Assembly (NCBI GenBank): GCA_026122225.1
Contig: JANEZZ010002887.1
Location: forward strand, 1,116,001-1,180,000
Origin: Heloderma charlesbogerti
Lineage: Eukaryota > Chordata > Lepidosauria > Squamata > Helodermatidae
DNA length: 64,000 nucleotides
Reading direction: 5' to 3'
Under the pieces are notes generated by a model that worked only from the letters and a program-made list of their open reading frames with translations, made no database searches and had not been told where the DNA came from. A program made the translations under genes and the position numbers. Shown piece after piece: positions 11,666 to 24,130 of the stretch (position 1 is the first letter of the stretch; each line of letters starts with the position of its first letter).

Positions 11666-11801
11666 TTACGTTTAATTTTCACTGTGGCATAGCAACCATT
11701 TTAATCACATCATTCACCTTAAATTCCCTGGGACACACAGAACTGCTGCTCAGCCTGGCTCTTAGGTATGAAAAGATTAATCCTACTGTTTTGTTTTCCA
11801 G

Positions 11802-11972
11802 AGACAAGCCACGTTGCTCAGCACCTGTCGAGCAATGTCCTTTTGTGCTAGGCTTGAGCAATGGATGTTCAGAACTGATCTTCACAGAGAGCGTTCTCAT
11901 AAGAGAAGGCCTGAAGACCAGAGAGAGGCATCTTTTCCTCTTCAGTGACTCACTTGTTGTTGTCAAGCTAAA
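11802..11972 (+). CDS. TAGAP: TAGAP exon: first half of PH-like domain
   Basis: Residues 30-87. The acceptor is ttgttttccag and the donor AA|GTAAGG, with entry and exit both after codon base 2. It contains the PH beta strands LIFTESVLIREGLKTRERHL followed by FLFSDSLVVVKLK, the ERHLFLF(S/N)D block seen in ARHGAP20 and many RhoGEF/RhoGAP PH domains. The exon lies between two same-orientation copies of an interspersed repeat (about 11265-11665 and 12310-12775). Confidence 0.9.
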
Positions 11973-12309
11973 GTAAGGCTATAAATGTAACCTTCTGAAG
12001 TTACCCTCACTGAACTAACTTTGGGTTTGCTTGTATGGAGGTTTCTGTCTTCCCCACCCCGCTCTATCACAAGTAGCCTGCCCAGGATTAATATCAACAA
12101 ATTAGATAGCCATGTAATCCCCTCATAGACACTGCTTATATGGATTTCACACCTGTATGGTACTTTTAACCTGGATTAAAGCATGCCCTTTTCAAATTAG
12201 CCATAATCATCTCCTCAACAAGGCTGCCAGCTTCTGAACTGATGTTTTAACAGCTTCATGGTAGAGAATCTCTCAAGTGTAGCTTCTTCTAACATTGCTG
12301 AAACTAGAG

Positions 12310-12775
12310 CTGAGCTGAAATGTCTCATTTTGAGAGGATTTCTGAGATTTTTCTTTTTCTCACCCACCAGCATCCTAGAAAAAGGCCTTTTTACAGATTT
12401 TTCTCCAAATGTTTTCCACCATTGTGTGTGTGTGTGTGTGTGTGTGTGGTGGCCATCATGTTCCCTTCTCAATGCCCTGGAACGGGACTAGGTCCAGGGC
12501 ATTGTGGAGCATGCAAAATGCCGGCCAGCCTGTAAAGACAGTGGCTGCTGATGCCCCTTACAGAGGCAGCAAAAAAGATAAACCATAGGAAGAAAGAAAG
12601 AAGCAATGCTATTGTCACTGCTTATGACGACTCACTGATGAGCCCCAAACTGTTGGAGAATATCTTTTTCCCTGGAGAAATTCAGTGAAACCCTCCCTCG
12701 CTCAGTTTCTCTGCCTACAAATAGGGTGGAGAATTTTGAGAGGCCATTTGTATACAGCACTAGCAAAAACTGCAC
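12310..12775 (+). repeat. Interspersed repeat, copy B, right of the PH exon
   Basis: Same blocks as copy A (TTCCACCATTGTGTG, GCATTGTGGAGCATGCAAAA, GATGAGCCCCAAAC, GTTGGAGAATATC, GGCCATTTGTA). It contains the (GT)n tract at 12423-12448. Confidence 0.6.
12423..12448. repeat. (GT)n microsatellite
   Basis: Thirteen GT units inside repeat copy B. Confidence 0.9.
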
Positions 12776-12861
12776 CTGTTGAACTGCCATGCAGCTATGG
12801 AAAAAGCAGTAGGCCACTCCAGATCAGGAGCCAGCAGTCCTATTTCCCAAAAGGGCTAGAT

Positions 12862-13484
12862 CAGGAGTGCACAACCTTTTCACAGCCTAAGGACTGCATC
12901 GGGTGTCAGCCCGGTGGCCAGGGCTGCAACACATGTTCATGCACATATACACAGGTAGATACATTCATGTGTACACACGTATGCATACATGCGTGCACAC
13001 CCTCTCACACCTTCTCAGACCCACGCGCACACTTCAGGGATCACCGGCAATCCGGGCTGCGTGGGGATCACTGGGGGCGGGCAGAGGGTACAGCCTCCTT
13101 CCCACCCCAGTGGCCCCAACCTGACCACCGCATCACCATCTCCATTAATAGCAGTAAAGCAGCGATCCAGGCTGCTTCAGGGTCACAGGGGAAGGAGAAG
13201 GCTGCAGCTTACTCCCTGCTGCTGCAAACCTGACCTGATCACTGCTTTAGCGCCGCTCTTAGCAGAGGTAAAGAAAGCAGCAGTCCAGGCTGTTTCAGGG
13301 TCGTGCGGGGCAAAGGAGGCTGCCTCCTCCCTGGCCCACAAGTCCGATTCCACCCTACCACTACCCTTAGTGCTGTGCTGATGCAGTTTTTGGGTAGTGG
13401 CCGGTTTTGCACTGGCTTGTGGTTCATGGAGCTGCACAACCATGCTGGGTGGGCAACCTGCGGGCCATGGGTTGCATATTCCTG
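12862..13484. mobile_element. hAT-type non-autonomous element, 623 bp
   Basis: Ends CAGGAGTGCACAACC and GGTTGCATATTCCTG are inverted. Flanks are GGCTAGAT (12854-12861) and GGCTAGAC (13485-13492), an 8-bp duplication with one mismatch. The interior has a CA-rich stretch and GC-rich repeats (CAGGCTGCTTCAGGGTC, CAGGCTGTTTCAGGGTC). Reading frames inside it are not genes. Confidence 0.75.
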
Positions 13485-13515
13485 GGCTAGACCTTACAGG
13501 AGAGGGCAAGCCAAA

Positions 13516-14076
13516 TGATCAGGGGGCTGGAGCACATTCAGTATGAAGAAGGGCTACAGTGTCTGGGGCTTTTTAGCTTTGGAAAAAAGAGTGAGGAAGC
13601 AGGGACACAATCAAGGTTCACAAAATGATGCCTGATGTGGAGAAAATGTCTGCAGGCACTTTTTCTCCCTCTCTGCTAACACCGGAGCCCAAGGTCATAC
13701 AGTTACCGCTGACTGGATGGACAAAAGGAAGTACTTCTTCACACAGCACATCATCATTAGCTTGTGGAATTCACTATCAAGAGATGTAACGATGGCCACC
13801 CACATGGACAGCTTTAAAATGGGATTAGACAAATTCAGGGAGGATAAGGCTATCAGTGGCTGCTAGTCCTGATGGCTACATGCTCCTTCCAGGTTGTGAG
13901 GCAGCATGCCTTTGAATACCAGTGGTTGGGGAACAAGAGCGGGAGAGCGCTCTTGCCCTCATGTTCTGCTTCGAAGCTCCCAAAGCCATCTGGTTGGCCA
14001 CTGTGGGAAACAGGATTCTAAACTAAGATATTCCTTTTGTCTACTCCAGCGGGGCTCTTCTTAAGTTCTTATGAAA
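13516..14076 (+). mobile_element. CR1-like LINE 3' end
   Basis: Carries TATGAAGAAGGGCTACAGTG, TTAGACAAATTCAGGGAGGA, TAAGGCTATCAGTGGCTGCT and ends TTAAGTTCTTATG, the reptilian CR1 3' end. Related fragments are at 20585-20845, 38681-38835 and 41850-42095. Confidence 0.75.
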
Positions 14077-14079
14077 ATG

Positions 14080-16260
14080 GTACTGTCTCTGTTGTATATT
14101 AAAACCTCGTGCCTAGTTTATGTAAACAAAGTGGAACTTCATTAGCTGGGTAGACAAATGGCTTGCTAAGCAAATGGTCTTTCCTATCATCATCTTTATC
14201 AAATTGAGTCAATGAATGCTGTCTTCCTGACTGAGATTGACGCTGTGGTGTTCAGGGAAGCCAACACACAACAATCAAAGCAGTACTGTGTTGTAAAAAC
14301 AGAAGCAACTTTTATCAAATGAAATCAGTACCCACATTGCTTTTATAAAGCAAAATTGTGGTCTCAGTCAACCTGCTTCTTAATTTGAATGACAATGTAA
14401 TGTAATAATTGGAGTTAGAAATGCACATAATCCAGAGGAACCATTTCTAGAAGCTTGACATACACGAATGTCCAAAACAGGCATTTTCCAACCTTGTATT
14501 TTCAAGCATCTTAAGAGATGAGAGGGACTCTTAAGGCCATTTTAGAAAGTAATATGAAGCTTGTTAGGACCCTTTGTTTGGATCCTCTTTGGAGTTCTCA
14601 TAATGAGAGAAATAAAAATGGATGTAGAGCAAAGCAGGGCCTTTTCTGCACTTCTCTATGGCTCCTGCAGGACTGCACCTTCTTTATTTCCTTTCAACAT
14701 CCATGTAAGACAATAGGCTGAGCTAAGGCTGTGGCTCCTGGAGTAGTTTTGATTTTTTATTCCTACTACTAAACTGTTCCTATTGTGTTTAGCTGTGGTT
14801 GTTCTATCAGCATTGGTTTGGGTCCAGAAGAAGTTAGTCAGGTTTTAGTTCCATTGAAATCAGTGAGCATCAAGTTAGTTGTGACTAACAGGTCTCATTG
14901 ATTTCAACAGGACCAAAGTGTGACTTAACCACCTGTTGCTGCAACTCACTGTAATTACACTACAGCAGATTTGGTTTATGGCTTGAGGCTGTTCCTATCT
15001 GCATACCTTAGAATCCATTCCTTGGGCTTCCTGGAAATGCCCAAAATCCAGGATTGACTTTATATCACTTAAGCACCCTCAGCGGATGTTTATAATGCTG
15101 ATATAGGACCATGTCTTTATTTTTTTTATTCCTCTTTCTTTAGCATGTGTCTTGACTTTATTGTTTCAGTCATCTAAAGGAAATTATCCTACTGACATAC
15201 TTGCTTTCTTATTCTGCCACCCTGTGTGTTGATCATTCTGTGTGTGTTGATCAATGTGTAGATGCCATTCCTTGTGCAAATGGGACTGGAGGACTTTTTG
15301 GTCCTTTCTAACTTTATACTTCTTATTTATTTAAATAAGTCAAACTGCACCAGCCAGGACACTGTTCTACATTTGTGAAAAACCTTTTTGGGTGGTTAAA
15401 AAAAAAATCCAAAAAGTTTTGGCAATACTGAACTATGTATTTGAATAAGAATAAAAATTTGACTTTTCAATCAAAGCCCATTGCTAAATATTACTGGGCA
15501 TGATGCCATTGTCAAATGCCATTCTTTGGCTATAGGTGATAGCAATAAACTTGAGTCATTCAAAATCCTATGTTGAAACTCAAGATTGTCTTGAGTGCTT
15601 CTTTTTTCTGCAATTAGGTAATATTTTTACAGGTAACTCAAGGAAACCTTGCATGTGCCGTATATCAATTTAAAGTCAAAAGTCCCCCAGTTTGTTGTAA
15701 ACAGAATTTGGGGAAATCCTGAAGTTAATCAACTGAAGCAGAGTTATTCTTCTGGGGCTTTCTTGAAGCTTAGCTCTCAACAGGAGAAAAAGATCAAACT
15801 GAAAACAAAACTTTCTGCTGCTTTATTTAGAACACGGTGAATGAATCATGCGTAGACGTTTTTGTTCACAGCCTGCTTCATTGTATTACTGAAAAAGAGG
15901 GAGAAACTGTTACTGGGGCTGCACCAAATATTCACCTGTTTCGATTTTTGGTAGGAACTAGCCATTACAGTGCACTGGAATTACCCCCTCCCCCCAATAT
16001 TTAAAATGTGTGGATATTCACCTTTTCTCAATCCTGTTCAGTACCATTGCTTCCCTTGGTGGCTGTTACTGCTTTGGTGCCATTTTTTTCTCCCTTGGCT
16101 GTTTTTTCTTCATCCATCCTGAATTGGTCACATAGAATCTATGTCATAGATGATCCCAGCCAATCAAGGGCCATACAGCGAACCAGATGACATCACAATA
16201 TCACATAGCCAATCCAATTTGGTTATGTGATGACATCATTAAGGGTAAGGGCAATGTGAA
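14080..16260. other. Intron stretch without identified elements
   Basis: Ordinary AT-rich intron sequence. A weak fold-back lies at about 14825-14930 (AGTTAGTCAGG...TTGATTTCAACAGG). I see no exon, RNA gene or conserved motif. Confidence 0.5.
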
Positions 16261-16263
16261 AAT

Positions 16264-16410
16264 AAGCCTTCCCCAACCTGGTGCCCCCAGATGTGTTGGA
16301 CTACACCTCCCATTATCCTCAGCTACCACAACAATTGGTCTGCTGGCTGGGGATAATGGGAGTTGTTGTCCAATACATCTGGTGGGGATCAGGTTGAGGA
16401 AGTCTGGTAT
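16264..16410. mobile_element. Fold-back MITE (CAGCCTTCCCCAACCTGG family)
   Basis: CCTTCCCCAACCTGGTGCCC and CTCCCATTATCC on the left mirror GGATAATGGGAG and GGATCAGGTTGAGGAAG on the right. It is the same family as 21234-21359 and 61370-61504. No clean duplication here. Confidence 0.65.
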
Positions 16411-16414
16411 AAGC

Positions 16415-18539
16415 AAACATTTTTGCTTGAAATGCTGAAGAGGCAGGCATTTTAGGGCCGCCAAGAATGTTCACCAAGAAAACCGAGAGGTAATTTAAGC
16501 TCGGGTCTATTTACTCCGCATATGGAGAAAGCAGAAGCTGATAAAATCCAGAGGTTTCTTTTGGACGGCAGTGAGCTGCTGCACTGAACCTTTTAAGGTG
16601 ACTTCAACTGTGGTGACTTTGGTGACAACTACTTACTCTTGACTAACTGCTTGTATGCAAACAGTAGCTAGCTGCCTCCAATCAGATCCTCGTGTGTGCT
16701 ACATTGGAGAGACACTGAGCTCCTGTGTGAGCAAACTGCCCAGTGAGCAGGGGAAAGCTTAACATACATCTACTGCATGCTCAGAAGTTGCTGCTGTTTT
16801 GAGTTTGAAGGGGAAGTCCTTTGTGGTTAGGGCAGTTCCGTGTATTCATTGGAATCCCTGTATCTAAAACAGACTACTGGGCTGGGCAACGGATATAGCT
16901 TAGATTATATAACTCAGATTTGCAAAATTATATTTGTCCAACCCCAGTAAATACTGCCACATATTTTTCATCCTGATCTTGAAGGAAGAGCAATTTTAGA
17001 TTGTGAAAGTATTTTCTTTAAATGCAGAGACAGAATCCATACTATATCATTGCTATCCTGGAAGTAATTATAACAAAATCTATTGAAAGAACTGAATTTG
17101 CATACTGTTCTAATTTTGAAAATTGTTGATCACCTTTCCCAATTCACAAGATTAGAACAATATGCAAAGTCTCAGTGCCAAATTCAAGTATTTCAGTAGA
17201 TAAATAGGTTTTTATCATATTTTCCCCCAGGATGTCATTGTTATAGTATGGAATAGATAGTTGAGCTGAGAACAAGCCATAAACCTAACATGGATGGATG
17301 AAATAATTAATAGCATATAAGGCCATCCTGCATGAGATCAGATACACCACCCCATCATTCATTGGATTCTGGATGAACTGGCCTATTTGCAGATCATCTG
17401 CACTTCTCATTTGCGAAGAAGAGAAGATGGTGCATCACCATTTTTAAAAGAGCTTGAAAAATGTATGTAAAATAATTTGTCAGAATTTCTCTTTGATCTT
17501 TAACAACCGATGTTATCTTCTCTTCAAATCATCAAAGATGTCACCAGGAGGCCAATGGAAATTAGGCTTCTGATATTGTCACAAATTTTGTTCACTTATT
17601 TAAGCATTTTACAGAGAGACATGGGAAACATGAATTATATGCATGTCTATGTTTGTCCCTATGCAATTCCACACCTGTGTAACTACAAGCTGATGATCCA
17701 AAAATTAAGTTGGGCAGAGGGGATGTATGGTTAAGTCCTAACCGTCCTGTCTCAACACAGATATGCCTACAGGGGTCTGGGTGCTGAATTGCATGCCCAC
17801 ATTACTATCTCTCTTCATTGCACATGCAAAGCACATCAGAAAGAAGACTGGACTTGGAGTTCTTCTTCTTAATAGCTTTGCATATACATAAAATCCCTGT
17901 CCTTATTCCCTGCACATCTAACAGCCAAACTACACATATCTATGATTGAATCTCTCAACAGCATTTTTTTTCATTATAAGCCACTACTTTTAATGGAACT
18001 GCAGATGGGAAGCAAAGATAGGTCATCAATGGGCCAAGGGCCAAACTCTCAGGAGATCCATAATCAGATCTCCTGACTTCATTTTCTTTTATCAAAAGCA
18101 GCTAACTTACCTGTCTCTCCATCCCGCTGCTCTGCAGCTAACAACAGCATCAGGGAACCTGTTTAAGTCAGAGAAATGGTATAGGGAGAAAGAGCTTTTT
18201 AAAAAATCTCCCACATCATGTGTGTAGTCTGAACCCACAGCTGCTTTTAATGGGGTGGGGGAGGGATGTGGGAAACCCAAGCACAGATCTCCCACATCAT
18301 GTATGTAGTTTGGGACCAGCTTATCTGAAGAACTGCTCACACCCATATGAGCTGCTGGGGCCTGAAGATCAGCCACAGAGGCTCTGCTCTCTACCATTAA
18401 GGTAATCAGGTTGGTGGGTAGCTATTTGTCCTAATTATTTCTCAATCTGCATCTTTACATATAAATGAGCATATGCACATTTCCTGCAAATCTGTGTCCT
18501 CTTTTTTGATGAATCATAAGTAGCCACCGTATGGGTAGC
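16415..18539. other. Intron stretch without identified elements
   Basis: No exon, RNA gene or clear repeat seen. Composition is AT-rich with scattered short fold-backs. Confidence 0.45.
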
Positions 18540-19645
18540 AAGGACAGGGCCTTTTCAGTGATGGTCCCATGTTTGGGAGCTCCCTCCTGCAAGAACTCCA
18601 CTTGGCCTTCACTCTTGCAGCTTTAACCAGACTCTGAAGACATTTTTGTTCCATCAAGCTTTAAATTTATTTAATTTATTTTTATGTATTTATTGAATTG
18701 AATTAACGCCTCATAAATAAAAGTCTCTAGGCATTTCACAGTCATAATAATGCTACAAATACAATCACAACAAAATCAACAGAATAAAATAAATAAACAT
18801 ACCTACCCAGCATACAATACACTATCAGGCACGGGAGGTAAAACCACATTGCAGGGACTAGGATAATGAAACACAAATACACTAAGGGAACAATCCTATG
18901 ACCCTAGACAGTGTCTGCGGGGCTGTAAGATTGTTTGGAGTCCTCCTCCGAAGTAGGAGACAATGCTCCATCCTCAGAAGGGAGAGTCAGAGATCCAGCC
19001 CCCCTCCCCCTCACAGCTGGCACAGAAAGAATTGTGCCAGCTACCTTCGGAGGTCAGGAACTCGACCTCGGAGAGGGGAAAGGGGGTATTTCAGTGGGTG
19101 GGCAGTGGAGGAGACTGGAGACACCAGGAGATGAGCTATCCTGAGCCTCTTCCAGCCTCCTTCCCTCCCCCTCCAAAACATCTTTGCTAGACAGGCAAAA
19201 AAGCCCATCTAGCAAACAGTCCAGGGTAGGAGGACAGGGAAGCGAAGATCGCCTCCGCTACTCCTCCCACCCTGCACAGGATGGCTGTAAGCCTCCAAGC
19301 TCAGGGGCTTACGATCACTGAGGGTACAATCGATGGGGTTGAGCCCTAATATATTTTAAAACACATTAAAAGATGTAAAAGACCTAGGAGAACAGGGAAG
19401 TCTTAGCCTGGTACCAAAAAGACAGCAGTGTAGGCACTGGACAGACTTCCCTTAGGAAAACATTTGAGAGTTTGAGAGCCACCACAGATAAGGCTCTCTC
19501 CTGGGCCCTTATATATGATTTTTTTTCTCTGATGCTGTTTTGATTATATGTTATACCTGGTGTTTGTTTGTTTTCAAATTTTTATTGTAAGTCACCTTGT
19601 GAGGGCTTGCCCTAAAAGGCAGGGTAGAAATTTCATCATCATCGT
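18540..19645. mobile_element. L2-like LINE fragments around a GC-rich fold-back
   Basis: 18540-18665 (GGGCCTTTTCAGTGATGG, GAGCTCCCTCCTGCAAGAAC) is a + strand LINE 3' region. About 18666-18880 and 19345-19500 look like minus-strand tails. 18884-19345 is a GC-rich fold-back resembling 10377-10777 (ACAATCCTATGACCC ... GGTACAATCGATGG). 19500-19645 ends with GGCAGGGTAGAAATTTC and (ATC)n. Exact nesting needs consensus sequences. Confidence 0.4.
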
Positions 19646-20405
19646 CATCATCATCCAATTCCTGCCCAAGTCATATTAAAAGTTAACTGAATGAGTGCAT
19701 GTGAATGTACACAGTGTACCTTATTTATTCCAGTTGTTCTTGCTAATTGCAGATCTGATGGGATTTAGAATCCCGCCATTACACATACTGCAACAAACAG
19801 ATGCACACCCAAGTAACTCCACCAGAATGAGGAGCATAGATGTACCCAAACTAGGTTAAACCAGTGGCAATGATTTAACTGGAAACTGGACTGGAAACTA
19901 ATTTTATGAGTATAATTGGAATAGTCTGTTTGGGATTTTCAGCCTCCACGCAAAACCCTACCAACCCATAACGCAGATCTTCTTTGCACACTAGATAAGT
20001 AATCTACACTTATTGGCTGAGGAAAAACTCCCTGTGCACGAGACTTAAGCCACACCCTTGCTGCTCTGTGGGAGTCGAGGGGATTGCATGGAGATGAGAA
20101 CAGAAAGAGAGGTTGAGGGTCCCCCAGCCAAAATCATGTCCACAGGCTCTGGGCTGTTTCAACTGAAACCATTGCCCTACATACTTCAGCCCCTCAGGTC
20201 CCACCCCACTACCATGAGGCAGAGAGTGAGACGGTTGCCTCAGTGGCAGCTTTGGGATGCCATCAAAGGGCAACAAATTATCATTTATTTAATACAAGTG
20301 GGACCTGCAACAAAATGCTGCAGTATGGGATGCTCCTGTTCAGTGTTCCAGCTACCCAGCAATGTCCTTTCCCAGGATCCTCCATTCCGTTCCCCCTCCC
20401 TGAAT

Positions 20406-20438
20406 TCTCTCTCTCTCTCACTCTCTCTCTCTCTCTCA

Positions 20439-20469
<31 letters not shown>
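20406..20469. repeat. (CT)n(CA)n compound microsatellite
   Basis: CT tract with single A interruptions passing directly into (CA)n. Confidence 0.9.
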
Positions 20470-20584
20470 CAGATATGCAGCATTGCCTGACCACTGAGCA
20501 TGCTCAGCTGTCATTGGGCTGTTTGGGGGTGGGGCTCACCTCTTATGAGGTATCCAGTTGTGTGGGTGGGGGTTCTTGGATAGC

Positions 20585-20845
20585 TTTAAAGGGGGATTAG
20601 ACAAATTCATGGAGGATAAGGCTATCAGTGGCTACTAGTCCTGATGGCTATATGCTCCTTCTAGGTTGAGAGGCAGTATGCCTATGTACACCCATTGCTG
20701 GGGAACATGGGTGGGAGGGTCCTGTCGCACTCATGTCCTGCTTGTGGGTTTCCCATGGGCAGCTGGCTGGCCACAGGATGAACAGAATGCTGGACTAGAT
20801 GGACCCTTGGGCTGACCCGGCATGGCTCTTCTTATGTTCTTATGT
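20585..20845 (+). mobile_element. CR1-like LINE 3' end
   Basis: TTAGACAAATTCATGGAGGA, GGCTACTAGTCCTGATGGCT, AATGCTGGACTAGATGGACC and the end TTCTTATGTTCTTATG. Confidence 0.8.
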
Positions 20846-21233
20846 CGTTCTGCCAGTGAGAGGGAGCTGCTGCCTGAATGGCTTTCCCTCCTTTCCCCTG
20901 CAGTCTTCATGTGTTCCCCCCAAATCTGCTCTGGAGGGCTGGGGGACCCTCTGGAGCAGATTTGGGGCATGCATGGGGGGCTGCCAGGGGGAGGAGCGGT
21001 CTGGGAAGTCCTGTTGCACAAGTGGAAGTCCCGTTGTGCAAGCGGACACCTGCTTGCATGAGGGTTGGATCCAACCCTGGGGGGGGGGGGTCGCTAAAGA
21101 TTTCTTTTTCATACTCCTGCACACCTTTGGGTTCCCCCAGGCCTGCTCAGATTGCCCTCTTGTGTGCGGATGGTGCCATTTTAGCTACATAAAGATCAAC
21201 ATTTGAAGAACTGAATTTGCTCTTCGTATATAG

Positions 21234-21359
21234 CAGCCTTCCCCAACCTGGCTCCCTCCAGAAGTGTTAGATGGTAGTAAATCCTATCATCTCTAGAGAG
21301 CATGGCTAATGAGAATTGTAGTCCAACACATCTGGAGGGCACCAGGTCAGGGAAGGCTG
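21234..21359. mobile_element. hAT-type MITE, 126 bp, perfect 8-bp TSD
   Basis: Ends CAGCCTTCCCCAACCTGG and CCAGGTCAGGGAAGGCTG are inverted. GTATATAG flanks it at 21226-21233 and 21360-21367. The family folds back along most of its length. Confidence 0.88.
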
Positions 21360-21486
21360 GTATATAGGATATTATCGATGTTTTACTTCTGAGGAGCATA
21401 CATTTTGCCATTCCCAAACTCAGAAATTTTTTTTGTGCTATGTATAATGTATTTTCAGTGGTTTTTCATCTCTGTAAACTGCACAG

Positions 21487-21555
21487 AGAGCTTCAGCTAT
21501 TGGGCAGTATAGAAATGGAATGAATGAATGAATGAATGAATGAATGAATGAATGA
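21487..21555 (+). mobile_element. LINE 3' tail with (AATG)n
   Basis: GAGCTTCAGCTATTGGGCAG then a run of AATG units; same end as 6948-6992. Confidence 0.5.
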
Positions 21556-21559
21556 GAAA

Positions 21560-22782
21560 CCCATATGTCTTGGGGCTGATCATGTCAGACACCCTCTGGC
21601 AACAAAGATTTTAGATCTGGACCATATCCAAGAGAACGAATTCTTGTAATTGTCCTGCATAATAAACAAGTAAAACTCCCTCAAATTTCCACCTTTGCAG
21701 CAGCAGCTCCTTTTTCTCCTTCTGCCACACTCAACCCATACAAACAGATATCACACTGTTCCTCCAGTGGGCAGAAAGCCCACCAAGGTGACTTTGACCT
21801 TTAGTTTCCCTCCTACATGCTTCCAATAAAGTAGGTTGTCTTCAGAAGACAGCACTTCACAGATTACTCACAGATTACTTGGTTTTATCACTTATAAATG
21901 CTTTGGAAATAACAGAGCTCACCATTTCTGAACCAACCTTGATTTCAATATTTGCATTACTAATTGCAAGATCTGTTTGTCATCACTACTATTAATTTTA
22001 CTGTGATCAACTTGCTAAGATATTATGGTAGTCCCTGAAAACTAAAGAGTATTATGTCCTGTTTTCACACTGGAGGTAATTGTATTAGAGCGAATTTTCT
22101 TATTTAAAAATCTAGTATTTTTTAGATCAAAATGGGCAGATGTCAGGCATGTCAGAACTGCTTTGATTCTTACTAGAATTTCAAGATCCACCAAGCAGAG
22201 CCAGGTGCAAAACACTTAGGGCTTAACATTAAATGTGCAGTCTGTAGCTGATGCTGATTCTAACTTTTTAAAAACTTTACTGTAATTGCATGAAACTTCA
22301 ATCCGGAGAGGGGGATCACCATGTTCGTGGCGGGGGGGGGGTAAACCTTCCCACCCAGCTGCTTCCCTACACCTACATTTGCCCCCCTCTGGGTGGAGGC
22401 TAAAGAAACAAAATAAACTCCCTTGGTGCGGGGTGAGGGCAAATTTAGAGAGGGGAGGTTTAACCCCCCTCCCCTGCACACAGTGGTCCCAAGATGGAAA
22501 AGTGCTTTTACTTACAATCCCATGTGCTTACACTAAAGTTAAAAAAAAAAAGTTAAGATCAGCTATGCACGTTTTATCTAACGTAGTGTGTAGTTTAGCC
22601 TTTACAATTAAAGATCAAGGACCTTCTAGTCACCTCCTGAGCTTAGGAATTTGTTTTCCAGTAGCAGAACTGAACTGATCTCACACTATAATTGTTGCTA
22701 TTGTTAAACAATTGGGAGTTAGGAACGCTGGCCAATCTATTATAAATCCCCGAGAGATACATCAATAGATCCCTATCTATCT

Positions 22783-22785
<3 letters not shown>
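21560..22785. other. Intron stretch without identified elements
   Basis: Nothing recognised except a possible GC-rich fold-back around 22300-22490 (GGGGGGATCACC...; GGGGAGGTTTAACCCCCCTC). Confidence 0.4.

Positions 22786-22830
<45 letters not shown>
22786..22830. repeat. (AC)n microsatellite
   Basis: About 22 uninterrupted AC units. Confidence 0.95.
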
Positions 22831-22832
<2 letters not shown>

Positions 22833-22849
22833 CCTCCTGCTTTAGACTA

Positions 22850-23012
22850 TTCAGAGAACTCCAAATCTCATTGTAATCCATACAACAACCCTGTAATGTA
22901 GGTCAGTATTATTATTATCCTCATGCTGCAGGTGTTGAGGGTGAGGGGGTGTGGCTTGTCTATGGCTGAGGCAAGTTCAAGCCCGGGGAGGTTTTAATTC
23001 ATAGCTCAGCAC
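22850..23012 (-). mobile_element. MIR-like SINE
   Basis: ACAACCCTGTAATGTAGGTC, ATTATTATTATCCTCATGCTG, TGAGGCAAGTTCAAGCC: the MIR/CORE pattern read on the minus strand. Confidence 0.55.
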
Positions 23013-23939
23013 CCTCGCTGCTATGTTTCCTTTTCATGTTCAACCAATCAAGAGAGCAAGATGAATTTTAGATTTTGAATTAGACCATTTGGGGTCAGAA
23101 CTGAACTGATGTTTTCCTAAGGTTCTTTTGGGCAGGGGGCAAGTAAGGTTGAGAAGGGACCCCCAGTGATGCAGCTAGGGACTTTGGGGCTGAACCCCAG
23201 GTCCCCACAGCCCGGGGGGGTGACCACCAACAGAGTGGTGGTCCGATGATGGGAACAGAGGCAAACAAGTCCGGCAGCATGGGCATGCCACAGCTCACAG
23301 CATCCTTATTCCTTATGTTTAAAATCATGCTATAGTTGGGGCGGGGGGATGTCCATGGTTACAAATGCTCATTTTATTATTGTCTTTCCTTAAATAGATA
23401 TTATCCCTTTCTTCAAGAAAATGGTGCTTATTCCAAAGTAAATATGTTTTAGCATCAGGGTAGCAGAAGCAAACTCCATTTTATTCCTGTTGTCATGATA
23501 CTGCTATGATTTGAGTTTAAAATGCAAAACTAAAACTGCAAGTGCTCAGAGCATTTCTCTCTTTTAATTTGGGTTTGCAAACAGGGTTTTTGTTTTTCTT
23601 TCTAACATTATAAGGAATGTAGAAGCAATTGTACAGCATAGCATAACAGTGTTGGGGCGGAGATGAGAAATGTTCATTATGTGCCTCCCAACTGACATAA
23701 TACACATGGCCCTCTAAAGGGCAACGGGTGGCATAAAGCCATTAAGTCTAAAATTACCTAGCTGTACTCCTGGGGATCACATTTCTGATTGTGAGTGGTT
23801 TTTAACTTAGGAAGCTTAACCATGTTTGATGTTTTTATTCAGCCAGGGCTTTGGCATGTAAGCTGGTGTGTTGCTAAAGGGGTTTTTAGCTGGTGGGGTG
23901 CTGTTTATTTCTTTAACTTTGGGGGTTTTAATTATGCTT

Positions 23940-24130
23940 TAATTTATTCACTTATTTTTTATTACATTTCTATACTGCCCAATAGCCAAAGCTATCTTTT
24001 AATAGCCAAAGCTCTCTTCTAATCCAAATTCTGTTTTTTATCTATATTTTATTATTGTTAGCTGCCTTGAGCACCATTTTTGGCAGAAAGGCATGATATA
24101 AAATTTAAAAATAAATTATTACACAATTTT
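23940..24130 (+). mobile_element. L2-like LINE tails
   Basis: CTATACTGCCCAATAGCC and later GCTGCCTTGAGCACC, GGCATGATATAAAATTTAAA. These are fragments only. Confidence 0.45.

Larger units (their letters stand above)
20282..21200 (+). mobile_element. Interspersed repeat split by CR1 and fold-back insertions
   Basis: The left part (about 20282-20540; GACCACTGAGCATGCTCAG, CATTGGGCTGTTTGG) and right part (about 21085-21200; TCATACTCCTGCACACC, TTTGGGTTCCCCCAGGCCTG, CCCTCTTGTGTGC) together match the uninterrupted copy at 44645-44940. The material between them is the CR1 3' end and a fold-back (20846-21080). Confidence 0.55.

Noticed and set aside
20058..20600. 180-codon + strand frame with Ser-Leu and Thr-His runs
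   Set aside because: The runs are the (CT)n(CA)n microsatellite read in frame, inside an interspersed repeat.
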